A stretch of DNA of 64,000 nucleotides from Cotesia glomerata (GCF_020080835.1 NC_058163.1:25370131-25434130); one strand, 5' to 3'. Shown: positions 1-11,165, counted from the first letter of the stretch. A program made the numbers and translations. The notes: generated by a model not told the origin, from the sequence alone.

Positions 1-308
1 TAACGATATCTTATTTGGTAATATTGTTCATATTGCTAGTTCAGTGTATTAAATAAATTATAATTGTTAATGAGTAAATAATAATATTAAATTATACTTT
101 TAGTGTAGTGACTAGATAACATTGTGTGTAATATGTGACATTATGTATACGCTTAGAGTAAAACATTATTGCAAAGAAACTGCCTAATTGTGTGTATTAA
201 TAAAGTTGTACAAATATTTGTGTCATCTAGATAATGTGATTAAATAAGAAAATGTCTCAAGATAATAATAATAATAGTATGGGCCCTTCTCAACCCAACG
301 CTTAATCC

Positions 309-346
<38 letters not shown>
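1..346. other. Sequence outside the palindrome; (TA)n at 310-350
   Basis: AT-rich, no open frame of interest, no recognisable element apart from the (TA)n tract that marks the palindrome border. It is unlike the sequence beyond the other border. Confidence 0.6.
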
Positions 347-354
<8 letters not shown>

Positions 355-879
355 CGATATAACGCGGCTTGTCACGACGATAGCGTCGCCAATTTACAAC
401 GGATCTTTACCAAACTCAATATAGTTATTCTACACATAAATACCAAAGTCAAATTCGAAGATAAGCTTAATCGGTCAAGTAATTTAGAAATGCCAGGGTT
501 TAAAAATTCATATTTCTTCACTTTCTTACTCGAATAAATTTTGAATGGGATGCCTTATTGACACTCTGTAAATTGCATCTGAAAGCTCTTTAAATAAGCT
601 TCGATTTGAGCACATATCATATGTGTAGTCTTAAAATTATGTCCTACTCCACTATGCCAATTATGAAATTTGCTATTGCACCGGTTTCAGTATTTTTCCG
701 TCGACATATATTTCTGTCGATTGCATAGAAGTTAAAAGCCCTAATTTTGTATACAATCCTCGTTATATTTTTTTTCTATTCATGATGAAATCTACTTCCA
801 TTTCGGCTGCCGAATGGTCTTTTTTACTTTAGAAAGACAACGTAAAACTCAACAATTTTAACTGAAGATACAAAATATT

Positions 880-1090
880 GCGTTACAGATGCCATAAGGG
901 AACCATAAGGGCGTATAAGAAATTTTTTTTTTGGAAATCGACGTATTTTATCATGAAATGTACAGAAATGTAAAAAAAAATTTTTCTTCTTACTAAAAAT
1001 TTTTTTGGACTTGTAAAAAAAAAATAGAATTTTTATTATACGCCCTTATGGCATCTGAGGTGGGTCCCGGGAGCCATAAGGGCGTATAAA
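880..1090. mobile_element. CATAAGGGCGTATA-type inverted repeat element (left arm)
   Basis: Repeated words GATGCCATAAGGG and CATAAGGGCGTATA in both orientations at 886-925 and 1035-1090, with a partner end at about 2925-2943. Probably nested non-autonomous elements. Mirror at about 17665-17865, with its partner end near 15190. A diverged relative is in a Strn-Mlck intron at about 43875-43945. Confidence 0.6.
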
Positions 1091-1631
1091 ATTTTTTTTT
1101 TGCATTTCTGCACATTTCGGAAAAAAAAAAATCGAAATATTACATTATAAATAGTAATAAGTGTCCCATCGTATTTAAAACTAGAAAAATAACAGTTGGA
1201 AATAAAATTGATCTAAATTCAAACTTTGAATGTTAATTTTCAGAGCTTTAAATGTAATATTTACATTTTACAATGTAATTCTTACAAAATCTATAATTAA
1301 AGAGTTCTATATTTCAAAGCCATTATCCCCCATCCAAATTGATGTTAGACTAATTTTAAATTTTACATTAAATTTTTATTTATTAAATTCTTTAAATTTT
1401 AATTTTTACTTATTATTTATTTTCGCACATTATTGTCGGTATGAGCACTCATACCATCCTTGGGTCAATATATCTAACAATTAAAAATCTTTATTTTAAT
1501 TTGAGATTAAGCAAAGATGTTATATTCTTTTTCTTGCTTTTTGGAATAAGTAAAATAATATTCGATAACGAATAAATATTTAATTCATAACACGAGCAAC
1601 TCATAACAAAAAGCAAAAAAAAGTCTCACTG

Positions 1632-2538
1632 CCCTCACGGTTTTGGAAATACCGTAAAGATTCGGTATTTATACGATATAAATGCTGTATTCTTACCGTA
1701 ATACTTCAGTTATTTTAGCCAGTTTTTTTGTCGAATTATTACGAAAAAACTACGAAATAAATTCAGAATATTTACGGCAATACAATAGAAAAATTACGGT
1801 ATATTAACAGCATTTAAACCGTAAATATACCGCATATTTACTGTATATCTGCGGCACTATTTCAGCAAAAAACCGGAAAAGAAGATCCCTACTTTTTATT
1901 ACCGGCAAAATACCAAAAATATTTTTGCTGCTTTACTACCATTTTTCAATAGCTTAAAATTTTTTTTATAATATTATAAATTATCATGAATAATTTTTAA
2001 GAGGTTGATAAATTAATTTCTCTGAATTTATTATTATTATCATTTTTTTTAGTCCAGACTGGGATTCGAAACCGGATCATCTAGTTACGCGCCGAAGGCT
2101 CTACCAGTTGAGCTATCAGAGACACTATCCGTATCTACTTACTCAGTCACCTAATAAAACTCACCGAGTAATGAACACAACCGTCCATCTTACGGTAGAA
2201 AGCATTATATCTTTAATTATATCAGTATAAACGCGGTAAAATTGCAGTATATCTTTGGTATTTTTATCGTAGAAATACTTTTTTATTATTGTAAAATTAT
2301 AGTAATATTATAGTTAATACATAGATTTTTTACGGTAAAAGTTCTAGAGTTTTACAGTAATTTTATCGTATTATTTCTGAACTTTACAGCAAAAGTACGG
2401 TAGAAATGCTGTATAACTATAGTAAAAAAACTGGCCAAAATAACCACAGAAATACCGTATTATTTCAGAATTATAACGGTTAATTTATGGTAAACGCATT
2501 AATACCGAAAATTTACGGTATTTCAAAAACCGCGAGGG
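1632..2538. mobile_element. 907-bp TIR element, left arm only
   Basis: Ends CCCTCACGGTTTT and AAAACCGCGAGGG are terminal inverted repeats extending to about 27 bp with gaps, flanked by TG on both sides. The right arm has the empty site at about 17125 with a single TG. The body is full of short TACGGTA/ACCGTAAA words and carries a tRNA-like sequence at 2051-2124. No protein-coding capacity. The 2-bp TG duplication does not fit a superfamily I can name. Confidence 0.8.
2051..2124 (-). repeat. tRNA-like sequence inside the 907-bp TIR element
   Basis: On the minus strand, A-box-like TAGCTCAACTGGTAGAG and B box GGTTTCGAATC with a paired T arm. Too degenerate for a functional tRNA: acceptor ends do not pair and position 33 is not T. 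Related to the copy at 8152-8225. Confidence 0.65.
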
Positions 2539-2968
2539 TGAGTAAAGAATATAACATCTTTGCTTAATCTCAAATTAAAATAAAGATTTTTAATTGTTAG
2601 ATATATTGACCCAAGGATGGTATGAGTGCTCATACCGACAATAATGTGTGAAAATAAATAATAAGTAAAAATTAAAATTTAAAGAATTTAAGAAATAAAA
2701 ATTTAATGTAAAATTTAAAATTAGTCTAACATCAATTTGGATCGGGGATAATGGCTTTGAAATATAGAACTATTTAATTAGTAAAAACACCGATCTTCGG
2801 AAAAAATAGTAAAAAATCTATAATAATTACAATCTGAAACTGTAATTTTTCCAATTTTTAATATATAAAGCACCACGTTACTTTTTATAATGTAATTTTT
2901 CTATTTTTCTTTTTTTCGTGTATACGCCCTTATAGCATCTGGAACGCGATATGATAAACAAATCATTA

Positions 2969-2974
2969 TTTATT
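2969..2974 (-). promoter_or_regulatory. Poly(A) signal of the EB gene (left copy)
   Basis: AATAAA on the minus strand about 30 nt after the stop codon; the mirror copy is at 15159-15164 on the plus strand. Confidence 0.5.
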
Positions 2975-3002
2975 GGCAGTATAATCTCCAATATCAAAAT
3001 GA

Positions 3003-6000
3003 TTACTCTCCAACTAGAGCTTCAAAACTATCGTAGACAGTTACATCATTACCGATACCAACAATGCACTTATCATAATAAGGAGGCTCAAGCCGTCCAT
3101 ATTGTCGGTCTTGGTCATGCTTAATGCGACAATAAAGATTTAAATTACCGACTACCAGGTCGATTCTAGGAATAGCCTCGTCAAGAGTGTAACCCGACTT
3201 TCTCCACTTTGAAGGACCCTTAATTATCTAAAAGGCAAGCAAGTCGCTAAATATCGGTTCAAAAACACAGAAACCAAGATAAAAATGACTACTTACCCAG
3301 AAGACGTCGGAGAGATTGGAACGAGTTAGATACAACGGTAAGCCATTTGGAGACACTTTTATTTGCACACCATCACGGACCTTCTCTTTAATTGGATTCC
3401 ATACCTCGATGAATGAAGGAACTACCAGAAACATACCAATAACGTATCATCATGAAAATTAATTTAGCAGATATTTCATAACTTTAAGAATTTTTTTAAC
3501 AAACAAATTATATCTGAGAAAATGAGAAAAAAAATTGAGATTTAGAAAATTGAATAAATAAAAATGCAATTTTTAGAAATAATTTTTCGAAGCAAATTTG
3601 TTTATTAAAAAAAATAAAAAATGGTCAAGCGACTGCTAACTTCAATGTCACTAGAAAATCGAACGCACTTTGCGCGATTTTGTTAAAATGTTTATTATCG
3701 ACAATTTAATTAATCAATATTTTTACAAATTTTACCTATTAACATTGAACCGTTGCCATGGTAACTATTGCCATAGTAACCGTTGCCATACACGGAAAAA
3801 AAATCCTATGAAAAATTACTATAGTAACATCGTAATCCAGGACTAGACATTCAGTATCTCGATTTTTACGATGCTGCCGTCTACAGAATACAATTTGAAT
3901 TATTTAAAATTACGATGTTATTTAGTAAATTTTTTTTCCGTAAGAGCAAGTGAATAAGGACGCATACTATATGTTTTAATAAAAGAGAGACAGAGTCTAG
4001 TAGTTTGCGACGCCACCACCGAAAGATAACCAACTACTGTATCGAGGGTCTTATTATGTGACTGATCAGAAACTTTAGTTAATCCCTCCGATAGCGTGAG
4101 GGAATAAACCTTGGACTTGAGGCGGAGAGGACACCGGGTTCGATTCCTGGATGATACAGAATTATTTTTTCGGTGACCTAAACTTATTTTTAATTTGAGT
4201 GATAGAAATTTACGATGTTGCATCGTATAAATTACGATGTTTGAGTTCTGGTCCGGCACTGCAATATCCGATACTAAAAATTACGATGTTTTCATTGTAA
4301 TTTTTCGTACAATTTTCTTTCCGTGTAGTAACCGTTGCTATAGTAGCCGTTACTATGGTAATCGTTGCTAAAGTGGTCACCATTACGGAAGCCTGGTTGG
4401 CTCACCGTCAACTTACGAAAAAGTGGCGCTCCTTTCGCCCACAAGTTAACTAGTGCACGAGTCCACTTGTGCATTTGTGAACTTGTGGAGGCGACGCGAC
4501 AGTAATAGAAACGCGCTTTTCGAAGGTGTCGCCATTTTGGCATGCGCAAATTCAAAAATAACGTGTTATTTTGTTATTGTTTACGTTACGCTACAACAGT
4601 GTAGACATTAATATTGGAAACTTAAATTTATTTTAATTTATCAATTGCTATTGCTGTAAAATCGCTCTTCAAATACTGTCGCATCGCCTCCACAAGTTCA
4701 CAAGTGCACTAGTGGACTCGTGCACTTGTGGAGCGATTTTACAGCAATAGCAATTAATTAATCAAAATAAATTTAAATTTCAATATTAATGTCTGTGTTA
4801 GCGTAACGTAAACAATAACAAAATAAGACGTTATTGTTTAATTTGCGCATGACAAAATGGCGAAACCTTCGAAAAGCTCGTTTCTAATACTGTCGCGTCG
4901 CCTCCACAAGTGCACAAGTGCACTAGTGGACTCGTGCACTAGTTAACTTGTGGGCGAAAAGAGCGCCACTTTTTTGTAAGTTGACGGTGAGCCATCCAGG
5001 CTTCCGTACACCATAGCAACGAAAAGCGACAACAATGATAACGTCACATCAACTTTTTAATAAAGGATAGTACACGGAAAAAAGAAAACTCGAAAAATTA
5101 CAGTATAAAATGTAAAATCTGTCCCGTCGTAATCAAAACTAAAAAAATTACAGTTTAAAATAACATTTTTGTAAATTCAAACTTTGAATGTTAATTTTCA
5201 GAGCTTTCAATGTAAATATTACATTCTACAATGTAATTCTTATAAAATCTGTAATAATTACAATCTGAAACTGTAATTTTTCCAGTTTTCATCACGAAGC
5301 GCCACGTTGCATTATATACTGTAATTTTTCGAGTTTTCTTTTTTCCGTGTATCAGCTGATGATTGCAAATATAGAAGCGACTTACCTTCCGGTTTTGATA
5401 AAATATGTTTGCCATTTAATTCGTAGATTGCTAATTGACAAGTTCCTGACTTGCAGGAGTAAGGTACAGAGACACAATCCTTGGACAGATGACATTGGGC
5501 GCCAGGTAGACCATAGCAGACTCCATCATGCGTAGCGTAATTGTCCCTGCAGGAGCAGGTTCCATTGGAGCAGTTGGAAAACGCCGTCTTGCAGCCTTGG
5601 TCGTTGGAGCAGTGCTTGTGCAAGCCTGCAACCAAGTTATCATCAGCGGATAACACATTTGAGGAAGCAAGGGAGCAAACTACGAACCTTCAGCCAATGG
5701 GAAGCAAAGACTGTGGTTTGCTGATGATTGGAGACCGGTCTGGCACCTGCAAACCCGAGCTCTGCACGTGAAACCATCAACTCCGCAGTCGGAATCTTCC
5801 TCACATGGTTCTTCTATCAAGCCTTTGCATCTTCCGTCAACAGGAGTGTAGTTAGTCTGGCAAGAGCAGGTTCCGTTGAAGCACTTGGAGTAAAAAACAT
5901 CACGGCAGTCTTTGTTCAATGAACACTGGTCACCTAGTCCTGGAATATTTCGACAGTTGGACCTTGGATCATCAACAGATAAGCTGCATCTCACCTTTAG

Positions 6001-6297
6001 GGTTGGAAGTATTGTTGACAAACTGGACCGTCGAGTTTCCAGTAAGAGCTGATGAAGAGTTGATAGCTTCTGAGCAGCTGGAAATCAGTCAACGTGAGAC
6101 TTGGTTATTAGCTAGGTAATGATCACTTACACGGACGTTGTTGAGTTGCAAACGACCTCAATTAAATCTTTAACCGCGTTTAGGGGTGGAACTTTGTAAT
6201 CTACCTCCCAAATATTGTTGAGTGGCGGGAATGGTACTCCAACGATTAAAGATCCAAAGAAGATCAAGGAAGCAAATGATTTAATGGTAATCATCAT
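3003..6297 (-). CDS. Secreted cysteine-rich EB-module protein (left palindrome copy)
   Basis: Six exons: 6297-6131, 6077-5995, 5939-5688, 5625-5386, 3421-3297, 3227-3003. All junctions are GT-AG and keep frame, giving 363 residues. It starts MMITIKSFASLIFFGSLIVG, a clear signal peptide. Cysteine-rich units such as CRDVFYSKCFNGTCSC, CKTAFSNCSNGTCSC and CVSVPYSCKSGTC have the spacing of EB modules, found in secreted and surface proteins of arthropods and nematodes. The C-terminal ~115 residues (VPSFIEVWNPIKEKV to SFEALVGE) have few Cys and match nothing I recognise. Two introns are only 55 and 62 bp; the fourth is 2 kb and full of MITEs. The 55-bp intron is needed to avoid a stop but is the least certain part. 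Function unknown; a secreted extracellular role is inference. Confidence 0.75.
3740..3790. repeat. 15-bp X-box-like repeats (with 4326-4375 and the mirror copies)
   Basis: Tandem ~15-mers of the type GTTGCCATGGTAAC and GTTGCCATAGTAACC, continuing on the other side of the MITE at 4326-4375 and mirrored at 13716-13804 and 14341-14385. The 14-bp core fits the RFX-factor X-box consensus, which is itself an imperfect palindrome. Confidence 0.6.
3791..4325. mobile_element. CACGG-ended MITE with tRNA-like core (left arm)
   Basis: Ends CACGGAAAAAAAATC and TTTTCTTTCCGTG, TA on each side, 535 bp, no coding capacity. It sits in intron 4 of the EB gene, within a run of X-box-like 15-mers. Mirror copy 13805-14340. 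Confidence 0.7.
4085..4160 (+). repeat. Second tRNA-like type (long variable arm) in a MITE, left arm
   Basis: CTCCGATAGCGTGAGG, then a GGGTTCGATTCC B box, with extra bases between anticodon-like stem and T arm as in Leu/Ser-class tRNAs. It lies in the middle of the CACGG-ended element 3791-4325. The mirror copy is at about 13975-14050, minus strand. Confidence 0.5.
4384..5008. mobile_element. 625-bp foldback element, left arm only
   Basis: Two arms of roughly 300 bp in inverted orientation, ends TACGGAAGCCTGG and CCAGGCTTCCGTA, flanked by the 6-bp direct repeat CACCAT. The right arm shows the unfilled site with one CACCAT-type sequence near 13718. No coding capacity. Carries internal CACAAGTGCACTAGTG-type palindromes. 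Confidence 0.85.
5073..5349. mobile_element. CACGGAAAAAAG MITE (left arm)
   Basis: 277 bp, long terminal inverted repeats starting CACGGAAAAAAGAAAACTCG, TA on both sides. Inserted about 35 bp downstream of the exon-4 donor of the EB gene, inside intron 4. Mirror copy at 13381-13657. Confidence 0.8.
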
Positions 6298-6325
6298 TAA
6301 TTTTGTTGATACTATGATGTAGCTA

Positions 6326-6545
6326 CACTGATATAAGGATTTGTTTATAGTTAAAAATACTTGTTAATTAGTTAAAAAACACTTTTCAGTCCTTAACAAA
6401 TATTTTTTAGTACTTAAAAAGATTATAAATTAATATCAGACTTATTAAATACAAACAAATCATCTTAAATACTAAGAAATATTTGTTTAGTATTAAAAAG
6501 TGGTCTCTCATAAATGAATTGTTAACTATTGAAAAATATTTTTCG
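6326..6545. mobile_element. CACTGATATAAGG element upstream of the EB gene
   Basis: Begins CACTGATATAAGGATTTG just 29 bp upstream of the EB start codon. Its words (CTAAGAAATATTTG) resemble the hairpin MITE at 9480; the far end is unclear. Mirror at about 12180-12406. Confidence 0.5.
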
Positions 6546-7090
6546 CTACAAAGAAATTCTACTAATGTACAGTAACGACTGATGTCGCTTTGATGATATG
6601 GATAATGATGATGCTGATCAGTGATTACGCAATAATATTGAGTATGATGGACGAGACAGTCTCATCCGAGATTCTAATCAACAGTGATAAGTGATAGTGA
6701 CGCGATCCAAGATCATGGATCAGCTGTGACCTTGCAAATCAACCTACTAACTTCTAGACCTCTATTCGTTTTCAGATCTGTATTATTCCTGTCAGATCGT
6801 TATGAAATAATTACATCTAACATCTGACCTCTTTTATCGCTAACAATTGGATTGTTTTTTGTGCAGCCGATCAAGTAGTAAATATGTTACAACTGGTTTA
6901 GAATTTAGCTAATGCTTCGCGTGAAGAAATATTATTAAGTTTGTAGAAATTAATGAGTAACTGCAGTTGAATGTTATAAAAAATAATTTTGCGTAGCATA
7001 CTTTGCTTGGCGGCGACGCCTACTATCCAGTCAAATAGAGTAGACTATTTTTTTCAAACGTGAGTAACATATTTAAAAAAATTCCATTAA

Positions 7091-7571
7091 CCCTTCAGCA
7101 CTCTCGCAAAACGATTTACTATCATTACTCGCGCGATGAGAAAAACTCTTACGCCTTATGTGGAAGCACACGCATGCTTATATTCCCTTTAATTTAAAAA
7201 ATCTTAAATAAAATAAATTTCTTAAAACAAAAAAAAATTGACTTATTTAAAAATAATATTTAATAATAATACATCCAAACACAAATGCACTCTTACGGGA
7301 ACCTCCGAACTGTACCGATCAGACCCGATTTTTTAAATTCTGACCCCCCTACTTTACTATTGCGATGAGAAAATATCTCACAGAGTTAACAAAATTTATT
7401 TTATTTTTTTATAGTATAGAACAATTAAAATAATAATATTGCAATCTGAAATAATATTAATTTTTTGGCAGATAGAAAAAAAATCACATAGTCATTCCAT
7501 TTGAAATTTGAAAGAAAATTTGAGTTATTGATGAGCGTGAGAGAAAATCTCATAGCGAGAGTGCTGAAGGG
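7091..7571. mobile_element. piggyBac-like MITE with TTAA target duplication (left arm)
   Basis: 481 bp, ends CCCTTCAGCACTCTCGC and its inverse, bounded by TTAA on both sides, the hallmark of piggyBac insertion. No transposase; presumably mobilised in trans. Confidence 0.85.
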
Positions 7572-7575
7572 TTAA

Positions 7576-8981
7576 ATTATGACACATACAGATCGATAAA
7601 TCAAAGTTTCATGTAACTCTATCCAAAATTGCTAATTCATAAAAAATTTTTGTCAAGAAATATAAACAATAAAAAATTAAAAAACGGGGTTTTTTAAGGA
7701 TCAAAATATAAGCATCAACTTTATTTAGACTTCTGTAAAATCATAAATTCAAATTTTTTTTCCACGCTGAATTTTTTGGTGATTAGTTGAACCTCCTTAA
7801 ACGCAATGATGAAAAAAAATATTCATTTTTTTCATAAATTATTATCATAATTTATAAACAATGGTCACTCGCTATTTTTTTAACAAATAGAGATAGAAAT
7901 TTGTTTCGAATTAGCATTTATAAAGGGTGAACTATTGAAATTACGTGCGAATTATGAAATTTGCGACTATCAAATTTTCTGATTTATTTAATTTTTTTAA
8001 TTTGAGACAAGTGTTTATGGCTTCTGTTAAACCGAAGCGATTACAAGAAGATATTAAAGCAAATTTTTAAGGGAGTTGGGAAAGAACGGATAGGGGAAAG
8101 GGGGGGACCTACTCAGTGGGAATTTTTCCGTAATTGAAAAAATAATCAGACAGCCCAGACTGGGAATCGAACCCAGATCTCTCGGTTACGCGCCAAGGGC
8201 TCTACCAGTTAAGCTATCCGAGACAAGTACTGACTACTTTATTCAGTCACGTATATAAGACCCACCGAGCAAACAACGCCACCGTCCATCTTACGGTAAA
8301 GAGCCATATTAAAGCAATATCTTCAAAAGCAATATTACGAAGATATTCTATTGTCATTCCTTTTGTGAAAAGGCTTACGACTCATAAAAATTCGGACGCC
8401 TTACCTGAGTGGGTCAGAACTCACAATTTTTTGTTTGATTTTTATAGGCGTCGACAAGCAAAAATACAAATTTACTTTCTTTTTGAAATGTATTTTTCTC
8501 TATAATCTGTAATTTTGTACTGAGTATATAAGTTTTAGATAAATTTCTGTTCAGGATCAATTTATTTTCAACAAGGTCAATTTTTTATAAAAATTTTGTT
8601 TAGTTTATTTTAAATGCAAATAAAAATTTTGTTTTTATACAAGTAGGCACCGAAACGGCCGCGCGGATCCCAATTTTCAACGTTAAATTAAAAATAATTA
8701 TAAATAATGGAGCTACAACTCCGGAAGTCGAGATTTCTCTTACTAAAATTTTCTCCTCTTTTAGGATCTTTTTTCAAATTTCAGATATCTTTATTATTTT
8801 TGAAGTTTTTTTTGACTCCCTTTTTTGACTTTCGTTTTTATTTATAACAAATGAAATTTTTAATAGCGGAAAAATCAAAAAATACCACTTTCTCAGAATC
8901 AAATTCTAAATTCAATGCACTAATTGCCATATTTTAAAGATTGGAACTTCGATTTTTCATAATAAACTCATTTCTCGACTA
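7576..8981. other. AT-rich non-coding stretch with one SINE head
   Basis: Apart from the tRNA-like repeat at 8152-8225 and its flanks I see no gene; short open frames here are not coding-like. Mirror at about 9760-11160. Confidence 0.6.
8152..8225 (-). repeat. tRNA-like SINE head, left arm
   Basis: Minus strand: TAGCTTAACTGGTAGAG (A box), anticodon stem CTTGG/CCGAG around loop CGCGTAA, T arm CTGGG/CCCAG with B box GGTTCGATTCC. Acceptor ends pair poorly and T33 is missing, so a tRNA-derived repeat rather than a working gene. The flanking ACTCAGTCAC and ACCGTCCATCTTACGGTA words are shared with the 2051 copy, indicating one repeat family. Confidence 0.7.
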
Positions 8982-9108
8982 CACTGATAGAAGGATTTCT
9001 TAGTATTTAAAAAGATTTCTTTGTATTTAAGAAATCATTTCTTAAACATCATTTCTTAGTATTTAAAAAATATTTCTTAATATTTAATAAATATTTCTTA
9101 AATACTGA

Positions 9109-9208
9109 NNNNNNNNNNNNNNNNNNNNNNNNNNNNNNNNNNNNNNNNNNNNNNNNNNNNNNNNNNNNNNNNNNNNNNNNNNNNNNNNNNNNNNNNNNNN
9201 NNNNNNNN
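9109..9208. other. Assembly gap, exactly 100 N
   Basis: One hundred N, the usual placeholder for a gap of unknown size. It falls inside the palindrome, 127 bp into a hairpin MITE on the left side. Confidence 1.
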
Positions 9209-9477
9209 CATCATAGAGAAGTAATAAACTTAAGATATCAGTGCGATGCTTCCAAAAACATGATCATATATTTTTACATCATAATTGGATCATAAGACAG
9301 GTCAATTTTACGCGTCATATTTACGTAAAATATTGTGATTGAGATTATTCCTATGACTTATGCAAATGACGTCATATTGAAGTCATGTGTTCTTCACTGG
9401 GATTCATATTAAAAATAATTAAAAATAATTCAAACCCCGGTCATTTGAATTATTTTCTATTCTTCATTACTGTAGTC
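9209..9477. other. Unique spacer between gap and right arm
   Basis: 269 bp with no counterpart in the left arm. No gene, no repeat and no motif that I can see. Confidence 0.7.
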
Positions 9478-9479
9478 TA

Positions 9480-9759
9480 CACTGATAGAAGGATTTCTTA
9501 GCATTTAAGAAGATTTCTTTGTATTTAAGAAATCATTTTCTTAAACATCATTTCTTAGCATTTAAAAAATATTTCTTAGCATTTAAGAAGATTTCTTTGT
9601 ATTTAAGACATATTTCTTAATATTTATATTTCTCAGTATTTAAGAAATATTTATTAAATATTAAGAAATATTTTTTAAATACTAAGAAATGATGTTTAAG
9701 AAATGATTTCTTAAATACAAAGAAATCTTTTTAAATACTAAGAAATCCTTCTATCAGTG
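9480..9759. mobile_element. CACTGATAGAAGG hairpin MITE next to the gap
   Basis: 280 bp, almost wholly palindromic, ends CACTGATAGAAGGATTTC, TA flanks. The left-arm copy (8982-9108) is cut by the N gap. Its centre is repeats of TTTCTTAGTATTTAAGAAAT words. Confidence 0.8.
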
Positions 9760-10515
9760 TAGTCGAGAAATGAGTTTATTATGAAAAATCGAAGTTCCAA
9801 TCTTTAAAATATGGCAATTAGTGCATTGAATTTAGAATTTGATTCTGAGAAAGTGGTATTTTTTGATTTTTCCGCTATTAAAAATTTCATTTGTTATAAA
9901 TAAAAACGAAAGTCAAAAAAGGGAGTCAAAAAAAACTTCAAAAATAATAAAGATATCTGAAATTTGAAAAAAGATCCTAAAAGAGGAGAAAATTTTAGTA
10001 AGAGAAATCTCGACTTCCGGAGTTGTAGCTCCATTATTTATAATTATTTTTAATTTAACGTTGAAAATTGGGATCCGCGCGGCCGTTTCGGTGCCTACTT
10101 GTATAAAAACAAAATTTTTATTTGCATTTAAAATAAACTAAACAAAATTTTTATAAAAAATTGACCTTGTTGAAAATAAATTGATCCTGAACAGAAATTT
10201 ATCTAAAACTTATATACTCAGTACAAAATTACAGATTATAGAGAAAAATACATTTCAAAAAGAAAGTAAATTTGTATTTTTGCTTGTCGACGCCTATAAA
10301 AATCAAACAAAAAATTGTGAGTTCTGACCCACTCAGGTAAGGCGTCCGAATTTTTATGAGTCGTAAGCCTTTTCACAAAAGGAATGACAATAGAATATCT
10401 TCGTAATATTGCTTTTGAAGATATTGCTTTAATATGGCTCTTTACCGTAAGATGGACGGTGGCGTTGTTTGCTCGGTGGGTCTTATATACGTGACTGAAT
10501 AAAGTAGTCAGTACT

Positions 10516-10590
10516 TGTCTCGGATAGCTTAACTGGTAGAGCCCTTGGCGCGTAACCGAGAGATCTGGGTTCGATTCCCCAGTCTGGGCT
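10516..10590 (+). repeat. tRNA-like SINE head, right arm
   Basis: Mirror of 8152-8225, with one extra C in the T stem. Same A and B boxes. Confidence 0.7.
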
Positions 10591-11165
10591 GTCTGATTAT
10601 TTTTCAATTACGGAAAAATTCCCACTGAGTATGTCCCCGCATTTCCCCTATCCGTTCTTTCCCAACTCCCTTAAAAATTTGCTTTAATATCTTCTTGTAA
10701 TCGCTTCGGTTTAACAGAAGCCATAAACACTTGTCTCAAATTAAAAAAATTAAATAAATCAGAAAATTTGATAGTCGCAAATTTCATAATTCGCACGTAA
10801 TTTCAATAGTTCACCCTTTATAAATGCTAATTCGAAACAAATTTCTATCTCTATTTGTTAAAAAAATAGCGAGTGACCATTGTTTATAAATTATGATAAT
10901 AATTTATGAAAAAATGAATATTTTTCATCATTGCGTTTAAGGAGGTTCAACTAATCACCAAAAAATTCAGCGTGGAAAAAAAATTTGAATTTATGATTTT
11001 ACAGAAGTCTAAATAAAGTTGATGCTTATATTTTGATCCTTAAAAAACCCCGTTTTTTAATTTTTTATTGTTTATATTTCTTGACAAAAATTTTTTATGA
11101 ATTAGCAATTTTGGATAGAGTTACATGAAACTTTGATTTATCGATCTGTATGTGTCATAATTTAA

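Larger units (their letters stand above)
1310..2780. mobile_element. Foldback element carrying a Strn-Mlck 3' fragment (left arm, interrupted)
   Basis: Inverted arms of about 220 bp (1310-1533 and 2541-2780) that share GGCTTTGAAATATAG ends and GAGCACTCATACCATCC. The centre holds a 68-bp match to Strn-Mlck (1534-1601) and is interrupted by the 907-bp TIR element. Intact form in the right arm, 16895-17465. Confidence 0.75.
347..9108 (+). repeat. Left arm of large palindrome
   Basis: Reverse complement of 9480-18410. Matching pairs include 361 with 18390, 1230-1484 with 17270-17524, 3003 with 15130, 5312-5656 with 13074-13418 and 8982 with 9759. The pair sum stays near 18740 except where one arm has an insertion. 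The outer end lies in a (TA)n tract; the inner end is cut by the N gap inside a palindromic MITE. Confidence 0.95.

Noticed and set aside
8152..8225. Functional tRNA gene
   Set aside because: Acceptor stem does not pair, T33 is absent, and related copies are embedded in repeats; called a SINE head instead.
10236..10607. 123-residue frame at the SINE head
   Set aside because: It is the antisense reading of a tRNA-like repeat and its flank; no domain.
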